Source: VYFG01 sp965213885
Lineage (GTDB): Bacteria > Pseudomonadota > Gammaproteobacteria > Arenicellales > Poriferihabitantaceae
Reading direction: 5' to 3'
NCBI GenBank assembly: GCA_965213885.1
Contig: OZ243919.1
Location: forward strand, 2,418,001-2,482,000
DNA: 64,000 bases
Position numbers and translations under genes: made by a program. Numbering within the stretch: position 1 is the stretch's first letter; the number at the start of each line of letters is the position of its first letter. Positions 43,811 through 52,797 of this stretch are shown here, piece after piece. The notes under the pieces are model-generated. The model was not told the origin of the DNA. It searched no databases and was given only the letters and a program-made list of their open reading frames with translations.

Positions 43811-44887
43811 TCAGCGTTCCGGGGAGCCGCCGTTCTGCGCCCGGTCGCGCAGGGCATGGTCCATCAGCACCAGCGCCAGCATGGCCTCGACGATGGGGAC
43901 CGCCCGGAGCCCTACGCAGGGGTCGTGCCTGCCCGGCGTGCTCACGTCCACCGGCCGGTTGTCGAGGTCCACCGTCCGCCCGGGCAGCAGGATGCTCGAG
44001 GTGGGCTTGAACGCCACCCGGGCCACGATATCCTGGCCGCTGGAGATGCCCCCCAGGACGCCGCCGGCCTGGTTGCTGGCGAAGCCGGCCTCGGTGATCT
44101 CGTCCCGATGCTCGGACCCCCGCTGCCGCACGGCATCGAACCCGGCGCCGAACTCGACGCCCTTGGTGGCATTGATGCTGAGCAGGGCCGCGCCGATGTC
44201 CGCCTCCAGGCGGCCGAACACCGGCTCGCCCCATCCCGGGGGCACGCCGCGGGCCTCCACGAGCACGCCGGCGCCCACGGAATCACCGGACTTGCGGATG
44301 GCCCGGATCAGCGTCTCCAGTTCCGGCACCGCGTCCCCGTCGGCCACGAAGAACGGGTTGGCGTTGACCTGGTTCCAGTCTTTCGGCGGGATGGCCCGCT
44401 CGCCGATCTGGTAGACACATCCACGGATCTCCACGCCGAACGCCTGGCGGAGATACTTCTTCGCGATGCCCCCGGCGGCCACCCGGACCGCGGTTTCCCT
44501 GGCGGAAGCCCGGCCCCCGCCGCGATAGTCCCTGAGGCCGTATTTCTTCTGGTAGGTGAAATCCGCGTGCCCCGGGCGAAACCGGTCCCGGATCGTGCGG
44601 TAGTCCTTGGTGCGCTGGTTGGTGTTGTGAATCAGAAGGCCGATGGGAGTGCCCGTCGTCACGCCCTCGAAAACCCCCGAAAGGATCTCCACGCGGTCGT
44701 CCTCGCGCCGCTGGGTGGTGTATCTGGACTGCCCGGGGCGGCGCCGGTCCAGGTCGGGCTGCAGGTCCTCCCCGGCGTCCAGGGACATGCCCGGCGGGCA
44801 GCCGTCCACTACGCCGCCGATGGCCGGACCATGACTTTCGCCGAAGGTCGTCAGGGTGAAGATCTGCCCGATGGTATTGCCAGCCAC
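43811..44887 (-). CDS. aroC: chorismate synthase
   Basis: 358 residues with the three family signatures: GESHGPAIG near residue 14, GRASARETAVRVAAG, and the C-terminal RxxD-type region SRHDPCVGLRAVPIVEAM. RPGHADFTYQKKYG is the FMN and substrate-binding stretch. It makes chorismate from EPSP using reduced FMN. Same strand as leuC and the GST upstream; gaps of about 70-100 bases suggest separate promoters or loose linkage. Confidence 0.96.
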   Translation of the reverse strand: MAGNTIGQIFTLTTFGESHGPAIGGVVDGCPPGMSLDAGEDLQPDLDRRRPGQSRYTTQRREDDRVEILSGVFEGVTTGTPIGLLIHNTNQRTKDYRTIRDRFRPGHADFTYQKKYGLRDYRGGGRASARETAVRVAAGGIAKKYLRQAFGVEIRGCVYQIGERAIPPKDWNQVNANPFFVADGDAVPELETLIRAIRKSGDSVGAGVLVEARGVPPGWGEPVFGRLEADIGAALLSINATKGVEFGAGFDAVRQRGSEHRDEITEAGFASNQAGGVLGGISSGQDIVARVAFKPTSSILLPGRTVDLDNRPVDVSTPGRHDPCVGLRAVPIVEAMLALVLMDHALRDRAQNGGSPER

Positions 44888-44959
44888 GATGCGGGGGTGC
44901 GGTATCGATTCCGGAAATGTCGCGATGAAACGGATTGTAGCCGATGGAGCACTGCCGGC

Positions 44960-45634
44960 CTAAATTTCCGTGACCGCCTCGGACGGCCAGTCCAGCTCGT
45001 CCTCCTCGACAATCCGGGTCTCCAGCAGGGCCAGGCGGATCCATTCGCGGACCGACGGGTCCGTCTCCACGGTGCGGCAGTACTCCGCCGCACCGGTGTC
45101 CAGTTCCACCGGAACGCTGCGAAAGCGCATCACCACCGGGGCGTACATCGCGTCGGCAATGCTGAACCGTCCGAACAGCCAGGGTCCCGTGCTCCCGAAA
45201 CGTTCCCGGCAATAGTGCCACACCGCCAGGATCCGGTCCACGTCGCGCATCGCCGCCGCGCCCGGCCGGTACCCGGGGAAGCGGCGGCGAAGGTTCATCG
45301 GCACCTCGGCGCGAAGGGCGCCGAAGCTGGAATGCATCTCTGCGCTCGCGGCCCGCGCTGCCGCGCGGGCCGCGGGGTCCTCCGGCCAGGGCGCCGATCC
45401 GGGAAAACGCTCACCCAGGTACTCCAGGATCGCGAGGGAATCCCACACCTCGATGCCACCGTCGACCAGGACCGGCACCTTGCCGCCGGAAAACCGCTTC
45501 GACAGGACCCGGCGCATCTCTCCGCTGGAAAGGCCGTAGCGCTCCACCTCCACCGGCAGCCCATGCCGGCGCACGAACAGCCAGGGGCGCATCGACCAGG
45601 TGGAATAGTTGCTATCGCCGATGATCAGTCTCAT
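44960..45634 (-). CDS. glutathione S-transferase-like protein
   Basis: 224 residues from the ATG at 45634; a further 34 residues upstream look non-coding. The N-terminal thioredoxin-like domain reads LIIGDSNYSTWSMRPWLFVRRHGL with Ser as the probable catalytic residue. GGKVPVLVDG (cis-Pro) and VWDSLAILEYLGERFP (SNAIL/TRATE region) follow. The C-terminal all-helical domain has FSIADAMYAPVVMR. The substrate is unknown. Confidence 0.88.
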   Translation of the reverse strand: MRLIIGDSNYSTWSMRPWLFVRRHGLPVEVERYGLSSGEMRRVLSKRFSGGKVPVLVDGGIEVWDSLAILEYLGERFPGSAPWPEDPAARAAARAASAEMHSSFGALRAEVPMNLRRRFPGYRPGAAAMRDVDRILAVWHYCRERFGSTGPWLFGRFSIADAMYAPVVMRFRSVPVELDTGAAEYCRTVETDPSVREWIRLALLETRIVEEDELDWPSEAVTEI

Positions 45635-45728
45635 CGCCTGACGGAGCCTCTGCGGGAGTACAATCGGGCCCCCGAGTGTAACCGTTCCGGACCCGCCCGC
45701 ATTCTGGTGAACCCGCATTGAACCTGTA

Positions 45729-46637
45729 TTGAACAAACATCCAGGCCACCAGACCGACTACCTGCTGCTGGGCGTGCTCGCCCTGATCTGGAGCACCTCG
45801 TTTCTCCTGATCAAGATCGGGGTGAAGGACATGGAGCCGTTCACCCTCACCGGCATCCGCCTGGTCATCGCGGCCGCCGCGCTCTCGCTCATGCTCCGGC
45901 TTTCGGGGCGCAGGCTCGTTGTCAGCCGGCCCGCGATCCGGCTCTACGCCGTCGTCGGCGTGCTGGGCAACGCGCTGCCCTTCTCCCTGATCAGTCTCGG
46001 CGAGGTCACTGTGACCAGTTCCATGGCCGCGGTACTGATGGGCATCATGCCCGTCGCCACCTGCGTGCTGGCCCACCTGCTCATTCCCTCGGAGCCCATG
46101 ACCGCGCGCAAGTTCGCGGGGGTGTCGCTCGGCTTCGGCGGACTGATCGCCCTGGTGGGAATGTCCGCGCTGGGATCCATCGGCAGCGATCCGCTGGGCC
46201 AGCTTGCCGTGCTGGGCGGCGCGCTGTGCTATTCACTGACCGCGGTCTACGTACGCATCCACGGCATGTTCGGCAGCCTGGAGGCCGCCACCGGGGCCGG
46301 GCTGGTGGCCGCGGCCGTCGGCGTTCTCCTCGCCTTCTCGCTGGAGGACCCCCTGACCATGACCCCCACGGCGCCGGCCCTGTGGGCTGCGGTGACGCTG
46401 GGCGCCGTCCACACGGCCCTGGCCGCGCTGATCTACTTCCGGACAATCCGCAACCTGAACGCGGTCACCTTCGCCCAGATCAACTACCTGATCCCGGTGC
46501 TGGGCAGTATCTGGGGAATCCTGCTGCTCGGGGAGTCCTTCGGCCCGAACGTCGTGCTGGCGCTGGGTCTGGTCCTCGCGGGCATCTACTTCGTGCAGCC
46601 GCGCCGGCGCCCGCGGGCGTCCGCCGGCACGCCCTGA
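45729..46637 (+). CDS. EamA-family transporter (drug/metabolite exporter type)
   Basis: 302 residues with ten predicted membrane spans in two EamA halves. The first half has LIWSTSFLLIKIGVKDMEPFTLTGIRLVIAA; the second has NAVTFAQINYLIPVLGSIWGILLLGE. The start appears to be TTG at 45729, since no ATG occurs before the first span. Such proteins export amino acids or small metabolites. Divergent from the GST gene. Confidence 0.88.
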   Translation: MNKHPGHQTDYLLLGVLALIWSTSFLLIKIGVKDMEPFTLTGIRLVIAAAALSLMLRLSGRRLVVSRPAIRLYAVVGVLGNALPFSLISLGEVTVTSSMAAVLMGIMPVATCVLAHLLIPSEPMTARKFAGVSLGFGGLIALVGMSALGSIGSDPLGQLAVLGGALCYSLTAVYVRIHGMFGSLEAATGAGLVAAAVGVLLAFSLEDPLTMTPTAPALWAAVTLGAVHTALAALIYFRTIRNLNAVTFAQINYLIPVLGSIWGILLLGESFGPNVVLALGLVLAGIYFVQPRRRPRASAGTP

Positions 46638-46667
46638 CCCGCCGGGCCCCGGTACCGCGGGGACCCG

Positions 46668-47441
46668 TCAGCGCAGCGTATCCAGCCGCGACCTGATCTC
46701 ACGCAGCTGCGTGAGAATTTCCTGCTGTTCCCGGTGCAGGGCATCCCGCTCCTCGCTGGCCTCGGTTTCGTGCTCCCGCTGCATCGCCGAGACAATGATG
46801 CCGATGAACAGGTTCAGAACCGTGAAGGTCGTGCACAGAATGAAGGCGATGAAGAACAGCCAGGCATGGGGAAACTCGGTCATGACCGGCCGGACGATGC
46901 CCATGGACCAGCTTTCGAGCGTCATGATCTGGAACAGGCTGTAGGCGGAGGCGCCGATGGAACCGAACCACTCCGGGAACACCCCGCCATAAAGTCCGGT
47001 GGCCATCACCGAGAACACGTAGAACACCAGGCAGAGCAGCATGGTGATGGAGCCCATGCCCGGCAGCGCCGCCACGAGTCCGCCCACCACCCGGCGCAGG
47101 GAGGGAATGATACTGATCAGGCGCAGAACCCGGAGAATCCGGAGCACCCGGAGGATGGACAGGTTGCCGGTTGCCGGCATGAGGGCGATCCCCACGATCA
47201 GGAAGTCGAAGATCCGCCACGGATCCCGCCAGAAACTCCAGCGGTACACCGCGAGGCGCAGCACCAGCTCCACCACGAACACCCCGAGAATGGCGCGGTC
47301 GATGACCGTCAGCAGTGTGCCGTGACGCGCCATGATTCCGGCATCGGTCTCCAGCCCGAGGGTGACGGCGTTGATCATGATCAGCACCAGTATCGCGGAT
47401 TCGAACCGCGGCTGTTCCAGCAGATCCTTCAGTCTGTTCAT
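46668..47441 (-). CDS. bacterial voltage-gated ion channel (NaChBac-like)
   Basis: 257 residues from the ATG at 47441. Six transmembrane helices with a voltage sensor S4 carrying regularly spaced arginines (LRVLRILRVLRL). The pore has selectivity filter TLESWSM, the sequence class of sodium-selective bacterial channels. The cytoplasmic tail (EASEERDALHREQQEILTQLREIR) is a coiled coil that would assemble the tetramer. Convergent with the EamA gene. Confidence 0.92.
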   Translation of the reverse strand: MNRLKDLLEQPRFESAILVLIMINAVTLGLETDAGIMARHGTLLTVIDRAILGVFVVELVLRLAVYRWSFWRDPWRIFDFLIVGIALMPATGNLSILRVLRILRVLRLISIIPSLRRVVGGLVAALPGMGSITMLLCLVFYVFSVMATGLYGGVFPEWFGSIGASAYSLFQIMTLESWSMGIVRPVMTEFPHAWLFFIAFILCTTFTVLNLFIGIIVSAMQREHETEASEERDALHREQQEILTQLREIRSRLDTLR

Positions 47442-47536
47442 ACGTTCAGGGCGGGCACATGCCCGGCGTTCATGGCACCGTACGCCCGGCAGCCTGCGAC
47501 CTGTCCCTGCCGCTGCGGGCGGGTGTGCCGGATCAC

Positions 47537-47776
47537 TCAGGTAAAGGCGTTGAAGGTGATGATGGTATAGGTATCGCGCACGCCGTCGAGCTCCTGGAGC
47601 TGCGAGGCGACGTAGCGGCCGATATCCATGCCGGCGTCGAGATAGCACTTCGCCAGCAGGTCGTACTGGCCGGAGGTGGAAAACACCTCGGATACGCCCT
47701 CTCGTTCCGCCAGGGCCGCCGCCACGTCATAGGCCCGCCCCAGTTCGCATTTCAGTTGCACGAAAATAGTCTGCAT
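47537..47776 (-). CDS. stand-alone Lrp/AsnC ligand-binding (RAM) domain protein
   Basis: 79 residues forming only the RAM domain of Lrp-type regulators: FVQLKCELGRAYDVAAAL, VSTSGQYDLLAKCYL and TYTIITFNAF. No helix-turn-helix is present. Such proteins form oligomers that bind amino acids and can modulate Lrp-class regulators or enzymes. Its start overlaps the trpD stop by one base (TGATG), so it is translationally coupled to tryptophan synthesis. Confidence 0.85.
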   Translation of the reverse strand: MQTIFVQLKCELGRAYDVAAALAEREGVSEVFSTSGQYDLLAKCYLDAGMDIGRYVASQLQELDGVRDTYTIITFNAFT

Positions 47777-48804
47777 CAGGAGTCTCCCTTGAATTGGCCG
47801 CTGAATTCCGCAAGCTGCCGCAGCTTGGCCATGGCCAGCCCGGTCTTCATCACTTCCCTGGCCCGGTCCACCCCGGCCGCGATGCTGTCCTCGATGTCCG
47901 CGGCGTACAGGGTGGCCCCGGCGTTCAGGGCCACCATCTCGAACGCCGGGCCGGGAACGCCGGACAGCGCTTCGTCGATCAGGACCAGGCTGTGTTCCGC
48001 GTCACGCACCACGATGGCGTCCAGGGGGCGGGGCCGGATGCCGAAGTCTTCCGGCCCGATGCGGTAGGTGGTGATCTCCCCCCGGTGCAACTCCGCCACC
48101 TCCGTCCCCGCGGCCAGCGAGATCTCGTCGGTGCCGTCGTCGGAACAGACCACCAGGGTGTGCCGGCTGCCGAGGGCGGCGAACACCTCGGCGATGGGTC
48201 GCACCCATTTCTGGTCGAAGACGCCGACCAGCTGGTATGCCGCCCCCGCGGGGTTGGTCAGCGGCCCCAGCAGGTTGAACACCGTCCGGATGCCGATCTC
48301 GCGGCGCGGACCGATAGCATGGCGGGTGGCGGCATGGTGGGTCGGGGCGAACATGAAGCCGATGCCGACCTCGTCGATGCACCGGCCCACCTGCTCCGGG
48401 GTGATGTCGATGTTGACGCCCGCCGCCTCCAGGACATCGGCACTGCCGGAATTCCCGGTGGCCGCCCGGTTGCCGTGCTTGGCCACCGCCGCGCCAGCCG
48501 CGCAAGCCACCAGGGCGCTGGCGGTGGACACGTTGAACAGCCTGGCGCCGTCCCCCCCGGTGCCGACGGTGTCCACAATCCGCTCCGCCCCCGCATCCAC
48601 CCTCGCCGCCAGGTCCCGCATGATGCTGGCGGCCCCGACGATTTCCTCCACGGTCTCGCCCTTGACCATCAGGGCGGTCAGGAAGGCACCGATCTGCGAG
48701 GGCGTGGCCTCCCCGTGCATGATCAGGCTCATGACGTCCTGCATGTCCTGCCGCGACAGGTCCCGGCCCGCGGCAAGGTGGCGAATGGCGGTGGGCAGAT
48801 CCAT
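47776..48804 (-). CDS. trpD: anthranilate phosphoribosyltransferase
   Basis: 342 residues. The PRPP site is DTVGTGGDGARLFNVST, with KHGNRAATGNSGSADVLEAAG and HHAATRHAIGPRREIG(I)RTVFNLLGPLTNPA. All are invariant TrpD blocks. It transfers phosphoribose to anthranilate. No trpE, trpG or trpC is adjacent; its only partner is the RAM-domain gene downstream. Confidence 0.95.
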   Translation of the reverse strand: MDLPTAIRHLAAGRDLSRQDMQDVMSLIMHGEATPSQIGAFLTALMVKGETVEEIVGAASIMRDLAARVDAGAERIVDTVGTGGDGARLFNVSTASALVACAAGAAVAKHGNRAATGNSGSADVLEAAGVNIDITPEQVGRCIDEVGIGFMFAPTHHAATRHAIGPRREIGIRTVFNLLGPLTNPAGAAYQLVGVFDQKWVRPIAEVFAALGSRHTLVVCSDDGTDEISLAAGTEVAELHRGEITTYRIGPEDFGIRPRPLDAIVVRDAEHSLVLIDEALSGVPGPAFEMVALNAGATLYAADIEDSIAAGVDRAREVMKTGLAMAKLRQLAEFSGQFKGDS

Positions 48805-48839
48805 GAATGGTGTCCGGTTCGAATGGATGAGACGCGAAA

Positions 48840-49898
48840 TTATAATCCGAATGCGGGAGCCGACAGAATCCGGTCCCGGTAGGCGAACAGGGCCGGGGTA
48901 CCGCCGGTATGGATCATGACGATCTCGCGATGGCCGTCAAGCGCGTCCCCCTGCACAAGCGCCAGCGCGGTGGCCACGACTTTCGCCGAATACACGGGAT
49001 CCACTAGGATGCCTTCCAGGCGGGCCATGTCGGCGACGGCCCGCATCACCTCGTCCGAGGCCTCGCCGTAGCCCGGGGCCAGGGCGGCATCGCTGACCCA
49101 GACATCGTCGGTGGTGACGCAGGATGCCACACCCAGCATCTCCTCGATCCTGCGGCAATGCTCCAGGATGCGGTCGCCCTGTTGGCCGGCGTCCCGCCGC
49201 ACGCAGCAGCCGAGCACCGGCAGCGGCCGGCCCATGATGCGCAGTCCCGTCAGCAGGCCGGCGTGGGTCAGGCCGCTGCCGGAGCCCACCACCAGGACAT
49301 CGGGCCAGAGCCCGGTCTCACCGAACTGTCGCACCAGTTCGGCCGCGCAAGCCACGTAACCGAGCGCCCCCAAGGGCCTGTCCACCGGCGCCAGGGGGAC
49401 GACATAGGGATTTTTTCCCCGGCTGCGGAGCGACCGGGCGAGTTCCCGGATCGTCCCGTCCGCACCGAGCTCGTCCTCGCCCCGATCAAGCGCATGCATC
49501 CGGGCGCCGAACAGGCGATCGAGCATCACGTTGCCCGAATCGTGATAGCCCTCCGGGGGATTCTTCACCCGGTGCTCCAGCTGGATATGGCACTCCAGGC
49601 CGAGCCTGGCCGCCGCGGCGGCGAGGGTCCGCATGTAGTTGGACTGTACCGCCCCCGTGCTGAGGACCGTGTCGCAGCCCCTGGCCAGCGCATCGCCGAG
49701 ATAGAACTCGAGCTGGCGGACCTTGTTGCCGCCCATGGCCAGCCCGGTGCAGTCGTCCCGCTTGAGCCAGAAACGGTAGCCGGGATGGCGACCGGACAGG
49801 CGGGGCAGGAATTCCAGCGGCGTCGGCAGGTGCGCGAGTTCCACCCTGGGCCAGTCTGCCAGGAGATCCCCCGCCGCGGCAGAGGGGCACGATGTCAT
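48840..49898 (-). CDS. D-cysteine desulfhydrase / ACC deaminase-family PLP enzyme
   Basis: 352 residues, type II PLP fold. The PLP lysine is K59 in MGGNKVRQLE, the stacking segment is TGAVQSNYMRTLAAAAARLGL, GSGSGLTHAG binds the phosphate, and DPVYSAK and HTGGTPALFAY close the site. The overall pattern suits D-cysteine desulfhydrase better than true ACC deaminase. It would release pyruvate, ammonia and sulfide. Its ATG overlaps the nlpD stop (ATGA), occupying the place usually held by rpoS. Confidence 0.82.
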   Translation of the reverse strand: MTSCPSAAAGDLLADWPRVELAHLPTPLEFLPRLSGRHPGYRFWLKRDDCTGLAMGGNKVRQLEFYLGDALARGCDTVLSTGAVQSNYMRTLAAAAARLGLECHIQLEHRVKNPPEGYHDSGNVMLDRLFGARMHALDRGEDELGADGTIRELARSLRSRGKNPYVVPLAPVDRPLGALGYVACAAELVRQFGETGLWPDVLVVGSGSGLTHAGLLTGLRIMGRPLPVLGCCVRRDAGQQGDRILEHCRRIEEMLGVASCVTTDDVWVSDAALAPGYGEASDEVMRAVADMARLEGILVDPVYSAKVVATALALVQGDALDGHREIVMIHTGGTPALFAYRDRILSAPAFGL

Positions 49899-50650
49899 GT
49901 CTTGAGGTACTTGAGCGGATTCTGGGGTTTGCCGTTGACCCGGATCTCGAAGTGCAGCATGGTGCGGTCGGCGCCGCTGTCCCCCATCTCGGCGATCTGC
50001 TGCCCCGCCCCGATGCGATCCCCTTCCGCAACCAGGATGCGGCGGTTGTGCGCATAGGCGCTGAGATAGGTTTCGGAATGCTTCAGGATGACCAGCTTGC
50101 CGTATCCCCGGAGCCCCTCGCCGACATACACCACCTCCCCGGCGGCGGTGGCGATGATCGGAGAGCCCGGGGCGCCGGAGATCCGGATGCCGTTGACCCC
50201 CTTTTGCCGTGAGTACCGGGCGATGAGGTCACCCTGGGCAGGCCAGTGCCAGTTGGCCGGGGGCGCCTTCGGCAGCGATCCCTCCGGGGCCGGCGTCGGG
50301 GCCGGCTGCACCGCCCCCACGGTCTGCACGGCGGCGGTGTCGTCCGCGGCCGGCGTCGGATCCGGTTCGGGTCCGGCAGTTGCCGCCGCCGCGCCACCCG
50401 GGCGCAGGCGCAGTGTCCGGCCCTCCTCCAGGTCGTAGGGCTTCGCCAGGCCATTCCATTTCGCGATGTCGATGAAATCGAGCCCGTACCGCCATGAGAT
50501 CATGTAGATGCTGTCGCCCGGCCCGACCACCGTTTCCGCCGGGATCTTGCGGTGGGGCGCCTTGTTGATCACCGGCGCATTGGTGAGTTCTGCACAGGAC
50601 GCCAGCAGACCGGCCAGCAGCAGCGGAAGCATGAATCGGTACCCGGTCAT
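49895..50650 (-). CDS. nlpD: NlpD-like lipoprotein, murein hydrolase activator (LysM + LytM)
   Basis: 251 residues from ATG 50650. The lipobox LLASC (C19) indicates a lipoprotein. A LysM domain follows (VVGPGDSIYMISWRYGLDFIDIAKWN), then an Ala/Pro linker. The C-terminal LytM/M23 domain aligns along its length with E. coli NlpD: GLRGYGKLVILKH, YLSAYAHN, LHFEIRVNGKPQNPLKYL. The first zinc-ligand His and Asp of active M23 enzymes are replaced (NGIRISGAPGS), as in NlpD. It is therefore an activator of amidases at the septum, not an enzyme. It lies in a surE-pcm-yqaA-nlpD series. Confidence 0.92.
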   Translation of the reverse strand: MTGYRFMLPLLLAGLLASCAELTNAPVINKAPHRKIPAETVVGPGDSIYMISWRYGLDFIDIAKWNGLAKPYDLEEGRTLRLRPGGAAAATAGPEPDPTPAADDTAAVQTVGAVQPAPTPAPEGSLPKAPPANWHWPAQGDLIARYSRQKGVNGIRISGAPGSPIIATAAGEVVYVGEGLRGYGKLVILKHSETYLSAYAHNRRILVAEGDRIGAGQQIAEMGDSGADRTMLHFEIRVNGKPQNPLKYLKT

Positions 50651-50666
50651 TGCGTCACCCCCGGTC

Positions 50667-51308
50667 TCATCGCAGCACAATCCAGGCCGCCGCCGCCAGC
50701 CCGACCACTGCCCAGCCGATGACCTCCATCCAGCGCCTCAGGTGGGTCTCGATTTTCGGCCCCCCCCACCAGAGCACCACGGCGATGAGGAAGAACTGCC
50801 CCGCCCGACCGACCAGGGACGCGATGACGAAGGGCAGCAGCGCCAGGCCCAGCAGGCCGGAGGCGATGGTGCAGAGCTTGTAGGGCAGCGGCGTCACGCC
50901 GGCCAGCAGCACCAGCCAGACACCGTCGCTGAGGAAACGGCGCTTGACCTCCAGGAAGGTCGCCTCCTGGCCGAAAAAGCCGATGATGGCCTGCCCCACC
51001 TGCTCGAACAGGAAATAGCCGATGACGTAGCCGAGGACGCCGCCGGCGACGGAGGCCAGGGTGGCCAGCGAGGCCAGCCACCAGGCCCGGCCGCGCCGGG
51101 CCAGCACCATGGGCGCCAGCATGAACGCGGTCGGTATCGGAAAGACGGATGACTCGGCGAAGCTCACCAGCGCCAGATAGCGCTCCGCATGGCGGTGACG
51201 CGACCAGGCAATCACCCGGTCGTACAGCGGGCCGAACACATTCAGGCGCCGGGGCCCGGCGGGCTTTTCCCCAGCCGGGATCACTTCGCTGCGCCCGCCA
51301 TCCATCAT
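50667..51308 (-). CDS. YqaA/DedA-family membrane protein
   Basis: 213 residues with about five membrane segments. It has the DedA/SNARE-associated pattern: SFAESSVFPIPTAFMLAPMVLARRGRAWWLASLATLASVAGGVLGYVIG, then VKRRFLSDGVWLVLLAGVTPLPYKLCTIASGLLG. Members flip or handle lipids and support proton-motive force and envelope stability. The start overlaps the pcm stop. A position between pcm and nlpD is common in Gammaproteobacteria. Confidence 0.88.
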   Translation of the reverse strand: MMDGGRSEVIPAGEKPAGPRRLNVFGPLYDRVIAWSRHRHAERYLALVSFAESSVFPIPTAFMLAPMVLARRGRAWWLASLATLASVAGGVLGYVIGYFLFEQVGQAIIGFFGQEATFLEVKRRFLSDGVWLVLLAGVTPLPYKLCTIASGLLGLALLPFVIASLVGRAGQFFLIAVVLWWGGPKIETHLRRWMEVIGWAVVGLAAAAWIVLR

Positions 51309-51940
51309 TCCTGCTGCCCGCGGAGCATGGGGACGAACCGCACCGCCTCGCGCTGTTCCTCCCGGAAGCCGGTGGCGGTGCGCGTGATCACGCGCAGGTA
51401 CTGGTGGCCGCCACCCACCGGCAGTACCATCCGGCCCCCGCAGACCAGCTGGTCCAGCAGTTTCGGCGGCGTCTCGCCGGGTGCCGCAGCGCAGAGTATC
51501 CGGTCGAAGGGGCTGTTGCTCTCCCAGCCCTCGAAACCGTCCCCGTGGAGAAAACTGACATTGTGGTAGCCGAGCCGTTGCATGCGGTCCCGGGTTTGCT
51601 CCAGCAGCGCCCCGATACGCTCGATGGTGAAAATCCAGCGGCAGAGCTGCGAGAGGATGGCGGTCTGGTAGCCGCAGCCGGTACCGATCTCCAGTACCTT
51701 TTTCGGGGACTCGTCGTGTTCCAGCAGCAATTCCGTCATGCGGGCCACGACCCAGGGCTGCGAGATGGTCTGGTTGTAGCCGATAGGCAGGGCCGTGTCC
51801 TCGTAGGCCTTGTGCGCCAGCGCCTCGCCGATGAACAGGTGCCTCGGAGTGGTCTCCATGATGCCGAGAATCCGTTCCGAGTCGATGCCATGGCAGCGCA
51901 GCCGGTCGATGAGACGGCGGCGCGTGCGCATGGAGGTCAT
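51305..51940 (-). CDS. pcm: protein-L-isoaspartate O-methyltransferase
   Basis: 211 residues from the ATG at 51940, preceded by a G-rich site; the longer frame reaches into surE. PCMT marks are ETTPRHLFIGEALAHKAYEDTALPIGYNQTISQP, motif I VLEIGTGCGYQTAIL, and the post-motif region RILCAAAPGETPPKLLDQL. It repairs isoaspartyl residues in aged proteins. Downstream of surE, as in E. coli. Confidence 0.94.
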   Translation of the reverse strand: MTSMRTRRRLIDRLRCHGIDSERILGIMETTPRHLFIGEALAHKAYEDTALPIGYNQTISQPWVVARMTELLLEHDESPKKVLEIGTGCGYQTAILSQLCRWIFTIERIGALLEQTRDRMQRLGYHNVSFLHGDGFEGWESNSPFDRILCAAAPGETPPKLLDQLVCGGRMVLPVGGGHQYLRVITRTATGFREEQREAVRFVPMLRGQQE

Positions 51941-51966
51941 GCCAACCCCCCTGGTGAAGGTCGTGT

Positions 51967-52731
51967 TCAATGCAGGGACACTCCCGACACCCACCGGGTG
52001 ATCTCCGTCATCCGACTGTGGCAGGTCATGTCGATGTGCAGCGGTGTGACGGATACCCACCCGTCGGCCACCGCATGGAAATCGGTGCCGGGACCGGCGT
52101 CCGCCTCATCACCGAAGGCCCCGATGGTATAGAACCGGGTATCGCCGTCGGCGCCGCACGGGATCACGGGCTGGGACTGGTGCCTGGCGCCGCAGCGGGT
52201 GGTGCACACGCCCTGCAGTTGAGCAGCCGGCAGATCCGGCACGTTGACGTTGAGGATGTAGTCGCCGGGAAGCGGGTGGTCGGACATCACCGAGACCAGG
52301 TCGCGCACGACCCCGGCGGCGGTCCCGTAATGGACGAGATGGTCACCGGCCAGGGAGACAGCCATGGCAGGCAGCCCCAGAAACCGGCCCTCGATGGCCG
52401 CGGCCACCGTGCCCGAGTAAATCACATCATCCCCCAGGTTGGATCCGGCATTGATGCCGGAAATCACCATGTCCGGCATTTCCGTCAGCGCACCGTTGAG
52501 TATCAGGTGGACGCAGTCAGCCGGCGTCCCTTCCACATGGTAGACCTCGTGCCTGTCATCCGCAACCCGATGCACCGCGATCGGACGGCGCAGGCTGAGG
52601 GAGCTGCTGGTGCAGCTCTGGTCCGTGGTCGGGGCCACCACCACCAGGTCGGCGACCCCCTCGAGACCGCGGACCAGCGCCGTGAGGCCGGGAGCCCGGT
52701 AGCCGTCGTCATTGCTGAGCAGGATTTTCAT
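51967..52731 (-). CDS. surE: 5'/3'-nucleotidase SurE
   Basis: 254 residues. The N-terminal MKILLSNDDGYRAPGL contains the metal-binding Asp pair. VVAPTTDQSCTSSSLSL and VISGINAGSNLGDDVIYSGTVAAAIEG, with the conserved Asn and Ser, are present. It dephosphorylates nucleoside monophosphates in stationary phase or stress. It is first gene of the surE-pcm-yqaA-nlpD run. Confidence 0.95.
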   Translation of the reverse strand: MKILLSNDDGYRAPGLTALVRGLEGVADLVVVAPTTDQSCTSSSLSLRRPIAVHRVADDRHEVYHVEGTPADCVHLILNGALTEMPDMVISGINAGSNLGDDVIYSGTVAAAIEGRFLGLPAMAVSLAGDHLVHYGTAAGVVRDLVSVMSDHPLPGDYILNVNVPDLPAAQLQGVCTTRCGARHQSQPVIPCGADGDTRFYTIGAFGDEADAGPGTDFHAVADGWVSVTPLHIDMTCHSRMTEITRWVSGVSLH

Positions 52732-52797
52732 GGGCGCTTTATACCGGCATCTCCATGGAAAGTCACATTCTTCTGCTTCAGGCTCCGTCCGTCCGTG

